The notes beneath the pieces were generated by a model, which searched no databases, was not told the origin of the DNA, and was given only the letters and a program-made list of their open reading frames with translations. A program made the translations under genes and the position numbers. Shown here one piece after another: positions 36,320 through 45,564 of a DNA stretch of 64,000 bases (position 1 is the stretch's first letter; the number at the start of each line of letters is the position of its first letter). Source of the stretch: Flavobacterium cyclinae (GTDB lineage Bacteria > Bacteroidota > Bacteroidia > Flavobacteriales > Flavobacteriaceae); assembly GCF_021172145.1 (NCBI RefSeq), contig NZ_CP089095.1:2418001-2482000 (forward strand). The letters are read 5' to 3'.

Positions 36320-37345
36320 TTATAAATATTTTTTTATTTGATTAAGTTTTCCTTTTCCTGCAGGAATTTGCCATGTATCTTTATTCCACTTACTGTTTCC
36401 CTCTATGATTATGGGGCCATCTGGCGTAATTGCAATATCCCAACCCACAGTTCTAACTTGTGGCACTACAAGTGCGGCATCAGTTACCAATTGTTTTATT
36501 TCATTCCAAAATGGAACCTTAAAACCTAAAATTTGTTGTTTTGTAATAGGGTGTATTTCATGATAACTATCACAAGAAGATTTTTTTCTTATACCTCCTG
36601 AAATTACAATCCCAGTTTCACTTTCAATCTCTGCTGCTAAATTACCTGCTGAATAATTGTCTATAGGACAATCTACACTAATACGAAATACCGAACCAAT
36701 AATATCTACTCTATTTTCATCATTAAGCAAGGTTATCATTCTTATTGTATTAACCGCCGATGGAGAAATATTTGCGATACTTTCATGCTGTATTATAAAA
36801 TCCTCAAAATAAAAGTATTCATTTTCCTTAAAATGATTGTTTAAAAAAGTAATAAGTTCTACATCTCCAATCATTATACTATTTTCTTTTTTTTGAACTT
36901 GGAAAATTCGCACACCCTTTCCTCCCGAACTTTCTGGATTTTTAATCACAATTTTTTGATTAAGTCGTTCCAAAATAACGTTTGTGATGATATCCATATC
37001 TTTTTGGGTATATAAAAAAGCTGGATTACAGAATTTATTAAACGTTTTGAAAAATGTCTTTTTATTATCAACCTCATCAATAAAATCTTTATGATTCATT
37101 TTATTATGAAACTTATACATAATACCCATTGTTGCATATTCTTTCTTCTGCTCTTTATTTTTTCTGTAGAATTGGAAATTATAATAGTCCACAAATGAAG
37201 AACCATACAATAATGAGTTTATTACCATTCTTATATACAAAAATAGTTTGTTATACCCTTTTTTTGAAGTACAATTGATTGATTTTAATAAATCTTTATA
37301 ATCTGTCTTCAAAATAAAAAAACCTAAATATAGAATATTTTTCAT
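36320..37345 (-). CDS. Sugar-transfer-associated ATP-grasp protein
   Basis: A 341-residue ATP-grasp protein. ATP-binding signs are IVIKNPESSGGKGVRIF (~131-147) and a C-terminal acidic, Asn-bearing metal site in WDIAITPDGPIIIEGNSKWN (~300-320). SPSAVNTIRMITL (~195-207) and the 'PAGKGKLNQ' tail fit the PF14397-type family found in exopolysaccharide loci. Such proteins may attach an amino acid or similar acid to a sugar amine or carboxyl; the substrate is not known. No membrane segment. It lies between a GT4 gene (6-base gap) and the MBOAT gene. Confidence 0.75.
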   Translation of the reverse strand: MKNILYLGFFILKTDYKDLLKSINCTSKKGYNKLFLYIRMVINSLLYGSSFVDYYNFQFYRKNKEQKKEYATMGIMYKFHNKMNHKDFIDEVDNKKTFFKTFNKFCNPAFLYTQKDMDIITNVILERLNQKIVIKNPESSGGKGVRIFQVQKKENSIMIGDVELITFLNNHFKENEYFYFEDFIIQHESIANISPSAVNTIRMITLLNDENRVDIIGSVFRISVDCPIDNYSAGNLAAEIESETGIVISGGIRKKSSCDSYHEIHPITKQQILGFKVPFWNEIKQLVTDAALVVPQVRTVGWDIAITPDGPIIIEGNSKWNKDTWQIPAGKGKLNQIKKYL

Positions 37346-37351
37346 TGCTTT

Positions 37352-38554
37352 TTACTTGTTATTAAAAGTATTTATAATACTTGCAAACCTTTTGGTAAGT
37401 ATGGATTCATCATAAGTAGTTTCTGCTAATTTTCTACTATTATCACCCATTATCTTCAGTAAATGAGGCTCATTTTTCCAATCCATAATAAGTTCAAATA
37501 ATTCATTTGGATTTTCTGGGTCTACAAAAGCTCCACATCTATTTTCTTCTACCATTTTTTTTGTCCAACCATTTGAATTTACTATTATTGGTTTACCAGC
37601 AGCTAAAGAATCAAATAATTTATTTGGTGAATTAGTACTTAAAATTGGAATATTTAGAAAGGGGACAACCGAAATATCACAAACATTTACTACTTCACTT
37701 GTCTCTTTCATTGCTAATCTTTCGTAAAAAAATACATTTGTTAATTTATTACTTTCAGCGAATAATTTTAAAGTTTTTTCTGCTTTTCCTTCTCCTAAAA
37801 GAATAAAATCAACATCCATTATTCCTTTATCATGAGCAATTTTTGCAGCTTCAATAAAATATTGAAGGCCATTTGCAATACCCATTGTACCAAAATGAAT
37901 TACCTTAAAAGAACTTTCTCTAAGTTGTAACTTTTTAATACAATCTTTGCTTTTTTCTCTTGGCCAAAAATGTTCTTTCTTAGCCATATTGGGAATCATT
38001 GATACTTTATCAGATGAAACATATTTAATAACACCATCATACATACCTGGAGATAAAGCAACTATATGGCTTGCATTTTTATAGATTGTTTTTTCAAACC
38101 AAATAGCTATTTTTTTTACTAATGGATTTTTAAGCCCCCCCATTTGTATAGGCACTTCTGGCCACAAATCTCTAACTTCAAAAACAAAAGGAATACCTTT
38201 GATTTTTTTTAATAATAGGGCGGGAAGTCCAACTGATAAGGGTGTAGATGTAGCAATAACTAAATCAATATTTTTATGTTTAAAAACTTCAAAAGAAGAT
38301 TTGTACATAAAATTAAAAAATGATTTAATCCGCATAGGAATACTCATTTCATTTGAATAAGCATTTTTCAAATAAACTATATTAATACCGTCTAAATAGA
38401 CTTCTTCTCTATCGGATGCTGTTATTTTTTTATTTTGAGTAATTACTGTAACTTCATGTCCCTCCTTTAAAAGTTGCTGAACAATAAAATAAATACGAGT
38501 AGCTCCGGGTTCTCTCGGAGTTTTAAAGTATTGGTGTATATAAAGAATTTTCAT
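37352..38554 (-). CDS. GT4 glycosyltransferase, WbuB-like
   Basis: A 400-residue GT-B enzyme. The N-terminus LYIHQYFKTPREPGATR is typical of the WbuB-type subgroup used in O-antigen loci for amino-deoxy-hexoses. FEVRDLWPEVP (~125-135), the HFGTMGIANGLQYFIEAAK acceptor-to-donor strand (~215-233) and the donor site E-x7-E region around SPNKLFDSLAAGKPIIV (~305-322) are present. It probably adds the second or a later residue of the repeat unit on the cytoplasmic face of the inner membrane. It abuts the next GT4 gene with no gap. Confidence 0.87.
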   Translation of the reverse strand: MKILYIHQYFKTPREPGATRIYFIVQQLLKEGHEVTVITQNKKITASDREEVYLDGINIVYLKNAYSNEMSIPMRIKSFFNFMYKSSFEVFKHKNIDLVIATSTPLSVGLPALLLKKIKGIPFVFEVRDLWPEVPIQMGGLKNPLVKKIAIWFEKTIYKNASHIVALSPGMYDGVIKYVSSDKVSMIPNMAKKEHFWPREKSKDCIKKLQLRESSFKVIHFGTMGIANGLQYFIEAAKIAHDKGIMDVDFILLGEGKAEKTLKLFAESNKLTNVFFYERLAMKETSEVVNVCDISVVPFLNIPILSTNSPNKLFDSLAAGKPIIVNSNGWTKKMVEENRCGAFVDPENPNELFELIMDWKNEPHLLKIMGDNSRKLAETTYDESILTKRFASIINTFNNK

Positions 38555-39688
38555 TTATTCTATATTAGTATAAATATCATTAAGCATTTTAGAATTGTAT
38601 GTCCACGAAAAGTCTAGAGCATGATTATAAGCATTTTTCGAGATTTCATTGTAATTTTCTTTTATTTTTTGAATAGCTTCTGCAATTTTCTCATGTTCTT
38701 TTGGCATTACTGAAAAACCAACTACTCCTTCTTCATAATTCCCATCAAATCCTTGGCCTTTTGTATAAACTACTGGTAAACCTTGAGTCATTGCTTCTAC
38801 ATATACTAATCCAAAAGATTCTTTAAATGAAGGCACTACTAGAAGATTCGAATTCCTATATATTTTTAATAATTGTTCATTATCTGAAATGAAACCTAAA
38901 AATCTAACTTTTAAACCTTTTGCTTCTACTTGCAATTTATCTTTAAGATAACCTTCACCTACAATTGTAAGTTGGAAGTCAATACCTTTTTCTTTTAATA
39001 TTTTACAAGCTTTAATTAATGCACTACAATTTTTATTTTCACGAAGCTTACCAACGAAAAGAATTTCTATGCAATTACTATTCTTAGACTCATCCAAATA
39101 TCTATTTTTAATCCAAAAATCATTCACTCCGTTAGGAATAACTTTAATCTTATCTTTCAGTTGCTCAAATTGAAATGTTGTTAAGCATTCTCTTAATTGT
39201 ATGTTCTTATAAGCTGGTGATAAAACCATTATTGATTTAGCACTATTTAATATTTTGAAACCTATTTTTCTAAAAAAAATAGATCTTTTCATGAATATAT
39301 TTATATCTGTATTTCTAACTGTAACAACATAAGGAATAGCTTTCTTTTTAAATAATAAAAAGGAAATAATGCCATTAGATATTAACGAATGTGCATGGGT
39401 AATTGTTATTTTATCATTTTTTACTTTTTTATTAAAATCATTATAAATGGATAACATTTTTAATGGCCAGAAATATCTTTCAAGATTTGAAAAAGCTTTG
39501 GAAATTGTATATAAAATATTTTTAGATTCACAATAATCGCTATTTATTTTATCCTTTTTGTTTATTGGAATATATACAGTTTGATGAATTGAAGCATTCA
39601 TATCCCTTAAGGACATAACTAACTCTTCATGTAACTTATTAGTAAGAAAATAGGAATTAATATGTACTAAATTTATCTTATTTTCCAT
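38555..39688 (-). CDS. GT4 glycosyltransferase
   Basis: A 377-residue retaining GT-B enzyme. It has ITHAHSLISNGI (~97), VVTVRNTDINIF (~122), IPNGVNDFW (~188), the ILFVGKLRENKN strand that starts the nucleotide-binding half (~208), and SFKESFGLVYVEAMTQGLPVV (~290-310), which holds the family E-x7-E motif. Start overlaps the preceding deacetylase stop by one base, so they are coupled. Sugar specificity cannot be read from sequence. Confidence 0.85.
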   Translation of the reverse strand: MENKINLVHINSYFLTNKLHEELVMSLRDMNASIHQTVYIPINKKDKINSDYCESKNILYTISKAFSNLERYFWPLKMLSIYNDFNKKVKNDKITITHAHSLISNGIISFLLFKKKAIPYVVTVRNTDINIFMKRSIFFRKIGFKILNSAKSIMVLSPAYKNIQLRECLTTFQFEQLKDKIKVIPNGVNDFWIKNRYLDESKNSNCIEILFVGKLRENKNCSALIKACKILKEKGIDFQLTIVGEGYLKDKLQVEAKGLKVRFLGFISDNEQLLKIYRNSNLLVVPSFKESFGLVYVEAMTQGLPVVYTKGQGFDGNYEEGVVGFSVMPKEHEKIAEAIQKIKENYNEISKNAYNHALDFSWTYNSKMLNDIYTNIE

Positions 39689-40548
39689 TATACTACTACA
39701 GAATTGAAACTAACTAAATCTAAACTTTTCTTTGCTTCAAGAAATGCTGTTGATTTCAAAAATTGGTATTCTATAACTCTTTCATCTGTTAACTTTGTGT
39801 TTTCTAATTCAGTTATATCAATAGATGGATGACAAGGTATCTCTAAAATTGCATTCTCAAATTTTGCCAAAGGATTTTTTACCAAAGCTTTAAAAACATC
39901 AATAGCATTATGAGAACTTGAAACCAACATCCCTTCAGGGCTCTTAAAATATTTATTAATTTGATTTTTATTATTTTTAAGGTATTGCTCAACTAGCAAA
40001 CGTTTAATTCCAAATTTTTGGATATCAAATAAACCAGGAACAATTACTTTTCCTGAATTTTGTATATAGTGCTTAACATAAAAACGTATTCCTTTTGGCT
40101 TTTGAGTTTCTTTTCCAAAATCCAATAATGCTTTAAAAACTACTGGAATTCTATTAAGTCCTTGGTGGGAATCAAAGTGTGTTATATTGTCTCCTAAAAT
40201 ATCATAAAGCTTTGCATATTGGTTTTTTAACTCTAATAATACTTCTTCTTTTTTAATTAAATTTTTCTTTGCTCTACTCTCTAATTCTTTTTTAGAATGA
40301 AAATTACCCTTTTTATCAACTAAAGATGATACTTCATCAATAGAAGACGTTGGTTTTCCTTCCGTTAAATTAAAATGAAGTCCAATACTAATATTTGGGA
40401 TTTTAAGTAACTCTATTGCCTCATTTGCATAAGGCATATTTACCATTACTGTTGTAGAAGTAATAGTTCCTAAATGCATTAATTCTGTTATTGCATTATT
40501 TATTGACTTTGTCATTCCAAAATCGTCTGCGTTGATGATTATTTTCAT
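39688..40548 (-). CDS. YdjC/ChbG-family carbohydrate deacetylase, paralog 2
   Basis: A 286-residue protein of the YdjC/ChbG (PF04794) fold. Metal-site motifs are intact: NADDFG (~6-11), SIGLHFNLTEG (~56-66), ITHFDSHQGLNR (~122-133) and EIPCHPSID (~237). ChbG removes an acetyl group from chitobiose; here a N-acetyl-sugar in the polymer or a lipid-linked intermediate is a more likely target. It overlaps its upstream paralog by 4 bases (ATGA). The two share the opening MKIIINADDFG and STTVMVNMPY. Confidence 0.85.
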   Translation of the reverse strand: MKIIINADDFGMTKSINNAITELMHLGTITSTTVMVNMPYANEAIELLKIPNISIGLHFNLTEGKPTSSIDEVSSLVDKKGNFHSKKELESRAKKNLIKKEEVLLELKNQYAKLYDILGDNITHFDSHQGLNRIPVVFKALLDFGKETQKPKGIRFYVKHYIQNSGKVIVPGLFDIQKFGIKRLLVEQYLKNNKNQINKYFKSPEGMLVSSSHNAIDVFKALVKNPLAKFENAILEIPCHPSIDITELENTKLTDERVIEYQFLKSTAFLEAKKSLDLVSFNSVVV

Positions 40549-41399
40549 TTTTTTAAATCTTTAAAGCTAATTAATTGAAACTTATTGAGGCTATTTTTAA
40601 AACTTTCAGACTTCAATATTTCGAACTCTTGTAGTCTTTTATCAGTTAATTTTGTCTTTGGCAAATCTGTAAATGATGTAGCTGGATGGCAAGGAATTTC
40701 AATATATAACTTTTCTAAAGCAATTAATTTTTCTAAAGCTTCAAAAGTATCTACTTTTTTTAAATTTATATTTAAAAGTTCCCCTTCAGGCATTACATAA
40801 TATTTGCGAAAAGTAGCATTATATTTTCTATAATACAATTCTGTTATAAATCTTTTAATCCCAAATTTAAAAATATTTTTAATTCCAACAACTTCAGGAA
40901 CTTTAGCATTAGTAATAAACAAATGATGAGGTGAACGTAAACCTAATACCATGTTTTCTTTCCCTAAAGATAAAAAAGCATTTGAAATGGGCTTATATTT
41001 ATGTACTCCTTGATGCGAATCCATATGAGTTAAACGATCTCCTACACGCTGTTTTAATAATAAAATTTGAGCCTTTAATTCTTTATAAACGTCATTAGCA
41101 TTTATTTTTCCTTGTTTACTCCTTTTTCTTAATTCTTTAAATTCATAAAACTCTCCCGTTTCACTATTCACAATTGTTGAAATTTCCGATGCATCTAAAA
41201 TAGGCTTTCCTTGAGTTATATTAAAATGCAGACCAATGCCAAAATTAGGATGTTCTAATAATCTATCTACCTCTTCCCAATAAGGCATATTTACCATGAC
41301 GGTTGTAGAGGTTAATGTTCCCCTTTTAGCTAATGTGAATACTGCTTCATTTACCGACTTTGTAAAACCAAAATCATCAGCATTGATAATTATTTTCAT
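40545..41399 (-). CDS. YdjC/ChbG-family carbohydrate deacetylase, paralog 1
   Basis: A 284-residue paralog of the next gene, likely arisen by tandem duplication. It keeps all metal-site motifs: NADDFG (~6), GIGLHFNITQG (~55-65), LTHMDSHQGVHK (~122) and EIPCHPATS (~236). The two copies clearly differ over most of their length (opening MKIIINADDFG in common), so the duplication is old and they may act on different residues or positions. It is followed by a 4-base overlap and preceded by a GT4 gene 5 bases away. Confidence 0.85.
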   Translation of the reverse strand: MKIIINADDFGFTKSVNEAVFTLAKRGTLTSTTVMVNMPYWEEVDRLLEHPNFGIGLHFNITQGKPILDASEISTIVNSETGEFYEFKELRKRSKQGKINANDVYKELKAQILLLKQRVGDRLTHMDSHQGVHKYKPISNAFLSLGKENMVLGLRSPHHLFITNAKVPEVVGIKNIFKFGIKRFITELYYRKYNATFRKYYVMPEGELLNINLKKVDTFEALEKLIALEKLYIEIPCHPATSFTDLPKTKLTDKRLQEFEILKSESFKNSLNKFQLISFKDLKK

Positions 41400-41404
41400 T
41401 TTAT

Positions 41405-42529
41405 TTATATGTTGGAAATAAAATTAACTATTCGTTTAGCTCTTTCTACCACACCAAATTTTCTAGCATGATTCATTGCATTAAGTGACATTTTATTTCT
41501 TAATTCTTCATCCCCTGTCAGTTTATTTAATGCTGACCTAATTTGAGAAATATTATTTGGATCAACTAAAATTGAAAAATCTGAAGTACATTGCACTCTT
41601 ATTTCAGGAATATCAGACGAAATTATAGGTAATCCACAAGCCATTGCTTCAATTATAGCGTTACTGGAGCCTTCGTGCTGCGTTGGTAAAACAAAGATAT
41701 CCGAAGCTGATAAAAGTTCAGGAACACAACTTCTAGGTACTTTCTGTTTGAAAACAATATCTGTGCTTTCTGGATTTTGTTTTCCTTCCCCTACCATAAC
41801 TAGACCAATATTTTCAATTCCTTCAGCTGCTTTAACCAATCTTAGAGGCCCTTTGTTTTCTATAAAATGTCCTAAAAACATAACTAATGTTTTATTCTGA
41901 GGCAAATTATATTTTTCTCTAAGCTCTTTTATATTTTCCCTTTTATAATACACTTCAAAATCCACCCCATTAGGCTCTACAATAATTTTATCTTGAGAAA
42001 CTTTCATATCTATCAATTTCTCTTTTATCATTTCAGAAACAGCTATAAAACCATCTATTTTATTGAAAAATTTCGTATATGTATTCTTATTATACCATTT
42101 TTGTACTAATTGGATATTTCTATTTTCACCTACAGCTGCAATAAATGGCTTATTATATTTTTCTAATGCCTCTACTCCTAATAATGCATTTTTTATAAAA
42201 TGACAATACACTACATCAAACTCAATTTTATTTTTCTTTATAATATGTTGTATTGCATTTACTTGTATTTTACGAGCAATTGTATAGGTATTAAAACTTC
42301 CTATTTGTTTAGTGGATAAAGAAGTAAATAATGGACGGTAAACCTTTGCTAATTCATTACCATATACTACTTTTTTAAATTTTATTTTTCTTGGCACTAA
42401 TTGAAAAGGCGCAATAACAATTACTTCATGCCCTAGTTTTGCAAATTGTTGCACTAAATTGTATACAAAAACTCCATTAGTAGGATGTTGTTCCGATGGG
42501 TAATTATCTGATATTATTAATATTTTCAT
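41405..42529 (-). CDS. GT4 glycosyltransferase
   Basis: A 374-residue GT-B enzyme. It has ISDNYPSEQHPTNGVFVYNLVQQF at the N-terminus (~5-28), VVYCHFIKNALLG (~107), VEPNGVDFEVYY (~187), VMFLGHFIENKGPLRLVKAA (~214-233) and PTQHEGSSNAIIEAMACGLPIISSD (~279-303) with the E-x7-E donor motif. It is a cytoplasmic transferase for the repeat unit; the sugar is unknown. A 99-base gap separates it from the asparagine-synthase-like gene upstream; I see no clear promoter there. Confidence 0.87.
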   Translation of the reverse strand: MKILIISDNYPSEQHPTNGVFVYNLVQQFAKLGHEVIVIAPFQLVPRKIKFKKVVYGNELAKVYRPLFTSLSTKQIGSFNTYTIARKIQVNAIQHIIKKNKIEFDVVYCHFIKNALLGVEALEKYNKPFIAAVGENRNIQLVQKWYNKNTYTKFFNKIDGFIAVSEMIKEKLIDMKVSQDKIIVEPNGVDFEVYYKRENIKELREKYNLPQNKTLVMFLGHFIENKGPLRLVKAAEGIENIGLVMVGEGKQNPESTDIVFKQKVPRSCVPELLSASDIFVLPTQHEGSSNAIIEAMACGLPIISSDIPEIRVQCTSDFSILVDPNNISQIRSALNKLTGDEELRNKMSLNAMNHARKFGVVERAKRIVNFISNI

Positions 42530-42628
42530 ATTTCTTATTTTATTTTACACTAACAAACAGTATCAACTTTTACATTTAAGTTTTCATTTAAATTAACTTT
42601 TGAAGAGTAGCATTTTATACCATTAGTT

Positions 42629-44440
42629 TTATATAAATTCTATGTTAGCATACCTAGTATTTAGATTTGATTTTTTTTGCAGCAGTTGTGAAACTATTAT
42701 AGGTGTAATTATTTTATAAATTACTGTGGTGTTCATTTCCGATATATTATCTTTAAAATAACTAAGTCCTTTATTATTAAAATCATTTGGAAAATCTTCT
42801 GAATTAATAAGTTCAGACAAAAATAATAAAAGATTGGTGTGATGTGTTTTCTTTAGCTTCTCAACATCAGCTTGTATGTATTTTTTGATTTGAAATGGTA
42901 GCATTTTTGCTACATTTTTTGAATAAAGAAACAAATTAAGCTTAAATGAACTTATAGGAAATCCCCATGCAGCGTTTTCAATATCCGCCACCCGCTTATC
43001 CATTTTTATTAAAAAATCTTTGTAAAATTTATAATTTTTTTTATAATTCTCAGGAATAGACATTGATTTAATAAAGAAATCTGTAGCATAAAAGGGAGTT
43101 ACGGTCCAAAAATAAAATCTTTTTCTATCCTCTCCTTCAAATACAGATTTAAAAGCGCTTTCATATATCATAAAATGAATATACTTAATTTCTAGAGATT
43201 GTTCTGGAAATGATTGTAGAAAGCTTATAATATCTTTTCTTACACTATCCATAGTTACTCCTGTAATATCTTCAATATATTTGTAAGGTAGCACACTATT
43301 TTTCTCTATAATAGAGTCCATAAGCTGTTCATAGTTCTTTAATTTTTTAGAAAATGTGATGTGTGGTTTTATTCTATCTCCCCCATCACCTGTAAAATAG
43401 ACAAAATCATTTTCTTGTTGTAAAAGTTTTTCCTCATATTGAAAATTAAATGCATTTTCAAGCGAATTAAGACCCATTTTTTGCAAAGCTAACTTATAAA
43501 TCATTTCCCCAGTAAAAGCCTCTGTATTAAGTACTTTAAAAGGTAAACTGATTTTGGTAGCTATTTTTTTTGCTAATTTTACGTCTTTTAGTTCTTTCTT
43601 ATTAACACTCAATCTTGAAATAGCTTGACAATTTCTTGTAAAATCAAATGCTGCAGCTACAGCTCTTGAATCAAGTCCACCACTTAAACCGATTATGTTT
43701 TTTATGTATTGTCTTTTACTTGTTGCCTTTTTAAAAAGTGCTACTGATTGTTCTACATGTTTTTTATATGAGGTAGTATAATCTACCATAGATTCAAAAT
43801 TAAAAACATAATTTCTTTCTAATTTTACCTCACCTTTATTTTCATCTACCAATAATAGACTTCCAGGTAAAAAATAATTACATTCCTCAACAAGTGTTCT
43901 ATTACCAACTGTATATCCCAACATCATAAACTGTGCAGCACCTATCATGTCAATATTTTTTATATCTGCAAGTTCTGTTAATCTATTCTGCTCGCGTGAT
44001 ACTATAAGACAATTATTTTTTAAATAATAATATAATGGTAATCTTGCAAAAACATCGTTTAACAAATAGGTTACTGCTGTTTTTTTATCTCTAATAACTA
44101 TAATAAAATCGCCATCAGTACTAGTGAGCCACTTAGATATTGCTTCTTGTCTTTTTGTATTATCAATAACTATTTTATGAAGTTTAACTAATTCATCCTC
44201 TATACTCTTAGCGTCTTCGTTGTACAAAAAACCTTCTATTACGGCTAAGAAGTCATCATTTTCAAAAATATAAATAGGATACTTTTCATATCTATTTCCT
44301 GAAATAAATAAACTTTTTGTTTCAAAATAAGATTCAGAAAAATAACGACTATCCCAGTTACTAGTAAGTAATTTTTCTTTAAGTGTCGAACTAAGAAATC
44401 CAACATCTTCTTTTTTAAAAATCAAATTAATTCCAGGCAT
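42629..44440 (-). CDS. Asparagine-synthase-like amidotransferase, no N-terminal Cys
   Basis: A 603-residue protein with a class II glutaminase-like half (~1-200) and an AsnB PP-loop half. The PP-loop IIGLSGGLDSRAVAAA (~246-261) is intact, as is the VYFTGDGGDRIKP motif (~352). The N-terminus is MPGINLIF: the catalytic Cys2 of true glutamine amidotransferases is absent, so it must use another nitrogen source or do a different adenylation chemistry. WbpS of P. aeruginosa is an example of this family that amidates GalNAcA in O-antigen. With tviB/tviC in the same locus, uronamide formation is a fair inference. An ATP-grasp gene lies 7 bases away. Confidence 0.82.
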   Translation of the reverse strand: MPGINLIFKKEDVGFLSSTLKEKLLTSNWDSRYFSESYFETKSLFISGNRYEKYPIYIFENDDFLAVIEGFLYNEDAKSIEDELVKLHKIVIDNTKRQEAISKWLTSTDGDFIIVIRDKKTAVTYLLNDVFARLPLYYYLKNNCLIVSREQNRLTELADIKNIDMIGAAQFMMLGYTVGNRTLVEECNYFLPGSLLLVDENKGEVKLERNYVFNFESMVDYTTSYKKHVEQSVALFKKATSKRQYIKNIIGLSGGLDSRAVAAAFDFTRNCQAISRLSVNKKELKDVKLAKKIATKISLPFKVLNTEAFTGEMIYKLALQKMGLNSLENAFNFQYEEKLLQQENDFVYFTGDGGDRIKPHITFSKKLKNYEQLMDSIIEKNSVLPYKYIEDITGVTMDSVRKDIISFLQSFPEQSLEIKYIHFMIYESAFKSVFEGEDRKRFYFWTVTPFYATDFFIKSMSIPENYKKNYKFYKDFLIKMDKRVADIENAAWGFPISSFKLNLFLYSKNVAKMLPFQIKKYIQADVEKLKKTHHTNLLLFLSELINSEDFPNDFNNKGLSYFKDNISEMNTTVIYKIITPIIVSQLLQKKSNLNTRYANIEFI

Positions 44441-44447
44441 TTTGTGT

Positions 44448-45542
44448 TTATTTTTTATTTATTTGTTCTAAAAGATATGCTACTCTAAGATTACCACAAT
44501 TATTTTGATCAAAAATTCCTTTTTCAAAAAACCAATTTTCCTTTTCGTAATCATATTTATATCTTCCTGGCTCACCATCTATGAGCAATTTCCGTTTAGT
44601 TTTTGTATCTCCAAAAAGACTTTGAATTTCTATCATATAAAAATTATTATCATTATCTATTAGTACATCAAAACTGATACTTTTAAGATTATGCTTATCT
44701 GTAATATCCCTAACATAACTCAAAATATGAAAAGGAATATCTGTGAAGACAGCATCTCCTGAACCACTGGCAAAATCACCTCGTCTTACCTTTTGGTAAC
44801 CAAAATAAGAATCCCCGATACGAATTATTCTCCATTCTATGGGATTTTCAATAAACTCTTGAAAAAATATACTTCCCCATTCTAAATCCTTAGCAAAACC
44901 AGCCCCCATATTGACCCCAGCTCCAAAACAATTATTCAAAATTTTAAGCGCATGCGCTTTTTTTCTCAAAATTTTAACTCCTTGAGAGGAATCACCATGA
45001 TTTGTTTTAAAGACTAGTGGGAATGATGAATGTTCTAAAAAAGCTCTAGCTTCATTATAATCATAAAAGATCCATCCTTGAGGATGCTTAATATTATTTG
45101 CTTCAAACCAATAATGCATTCTCCTTTTGCTTTCCCATACCCACATTTCATTGTATGATGGAAAAATAGTAAAACCTAAATCTTCATTAATTACTTTAAT
45201 TCTTTCATCAAACATATTTTTAATTACAGTTGAAGATGCTGAAGGCCATACTAATATACCTTTACAACCTGATTGTTTTACAATATCAATCCAATTTGAT
45301 TTTGTTAGGTCAATAAGAATATAGGGAACATTCATTTCCTCACAAGCTGCGATGTAAAAGTAATGAAAATTTCTTTGCTCTTCAATAATTCCTAACAATG
45401 GAAAACGGGATTGTTCTTGGTGGATTATTCTTTTTGGGTATTCAAACGTCCCTTTTCTATTCCAAAATTTGTTATAAGCATATAGAGGAGCTAAATGAGT
45501 TAGTAGTTTAAAAATGTTTTTTTTGAGCTCTTTAGTTGTCAT
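44448..45542 (-). CDS. ATP-grasp family protein
   Basis: Chosen start 45542 (MTTKELKK) gives 364 residues; a longer frame to 45593 would overlap the wzy-like gene. The ATP-grasp core shows LVFKTNHGDSSQGVKIL (~175-192), EWRIIRIGDSYFGYQKVRRG (~235-255) and the metal-binding SFDVLIDNDNNFYMIEIQSLFG (~290-312). The overall look is RimK/D-Ala-D-Ala-ligase-like. It probably forms an amide or ester using ATP, acting on a sugar or amino acid. Paired with the asparagine-synthase-like gene 7 bases downstream, the two may make one decoration. Not otherwise recognised. Confidence 0.75.
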   Translation of the reverse strand: MTTKELKKNIFKLLTHLAPLYAYNKFWNRKGTFEYPKRIIHQEQSRFPLLGIIEEQRNFHYFYIAACEEMNVPYILIDLTKSNWIDIVKQSGCKGILVWPSASSTVIKNMFDERIKVINEDLGFTIFPSYNEMWVWESKRRMHYWFEANNIKHPQGWIFYDYNEARAFLEHSSFPLVFKTNHGDSSQGVKILRKKAHALKILNNCFGAGVNMGAGFAKDLEWGSIFFQEFIENPIEWRIIRIGDSYFGYQKVRRGDFASGSGDAVFTDIPFHILSYVRDITDKHNLKSISFDVLIDNDNNFYMIEIQSLFGDTKTKRKLLIDGEPGRYKYDYEKENWFFEKGIFDQNNCGNLRVAYLLEQINKK

Positions 45543-45564
45543 GTTTATTTTTTTATTAATTATA

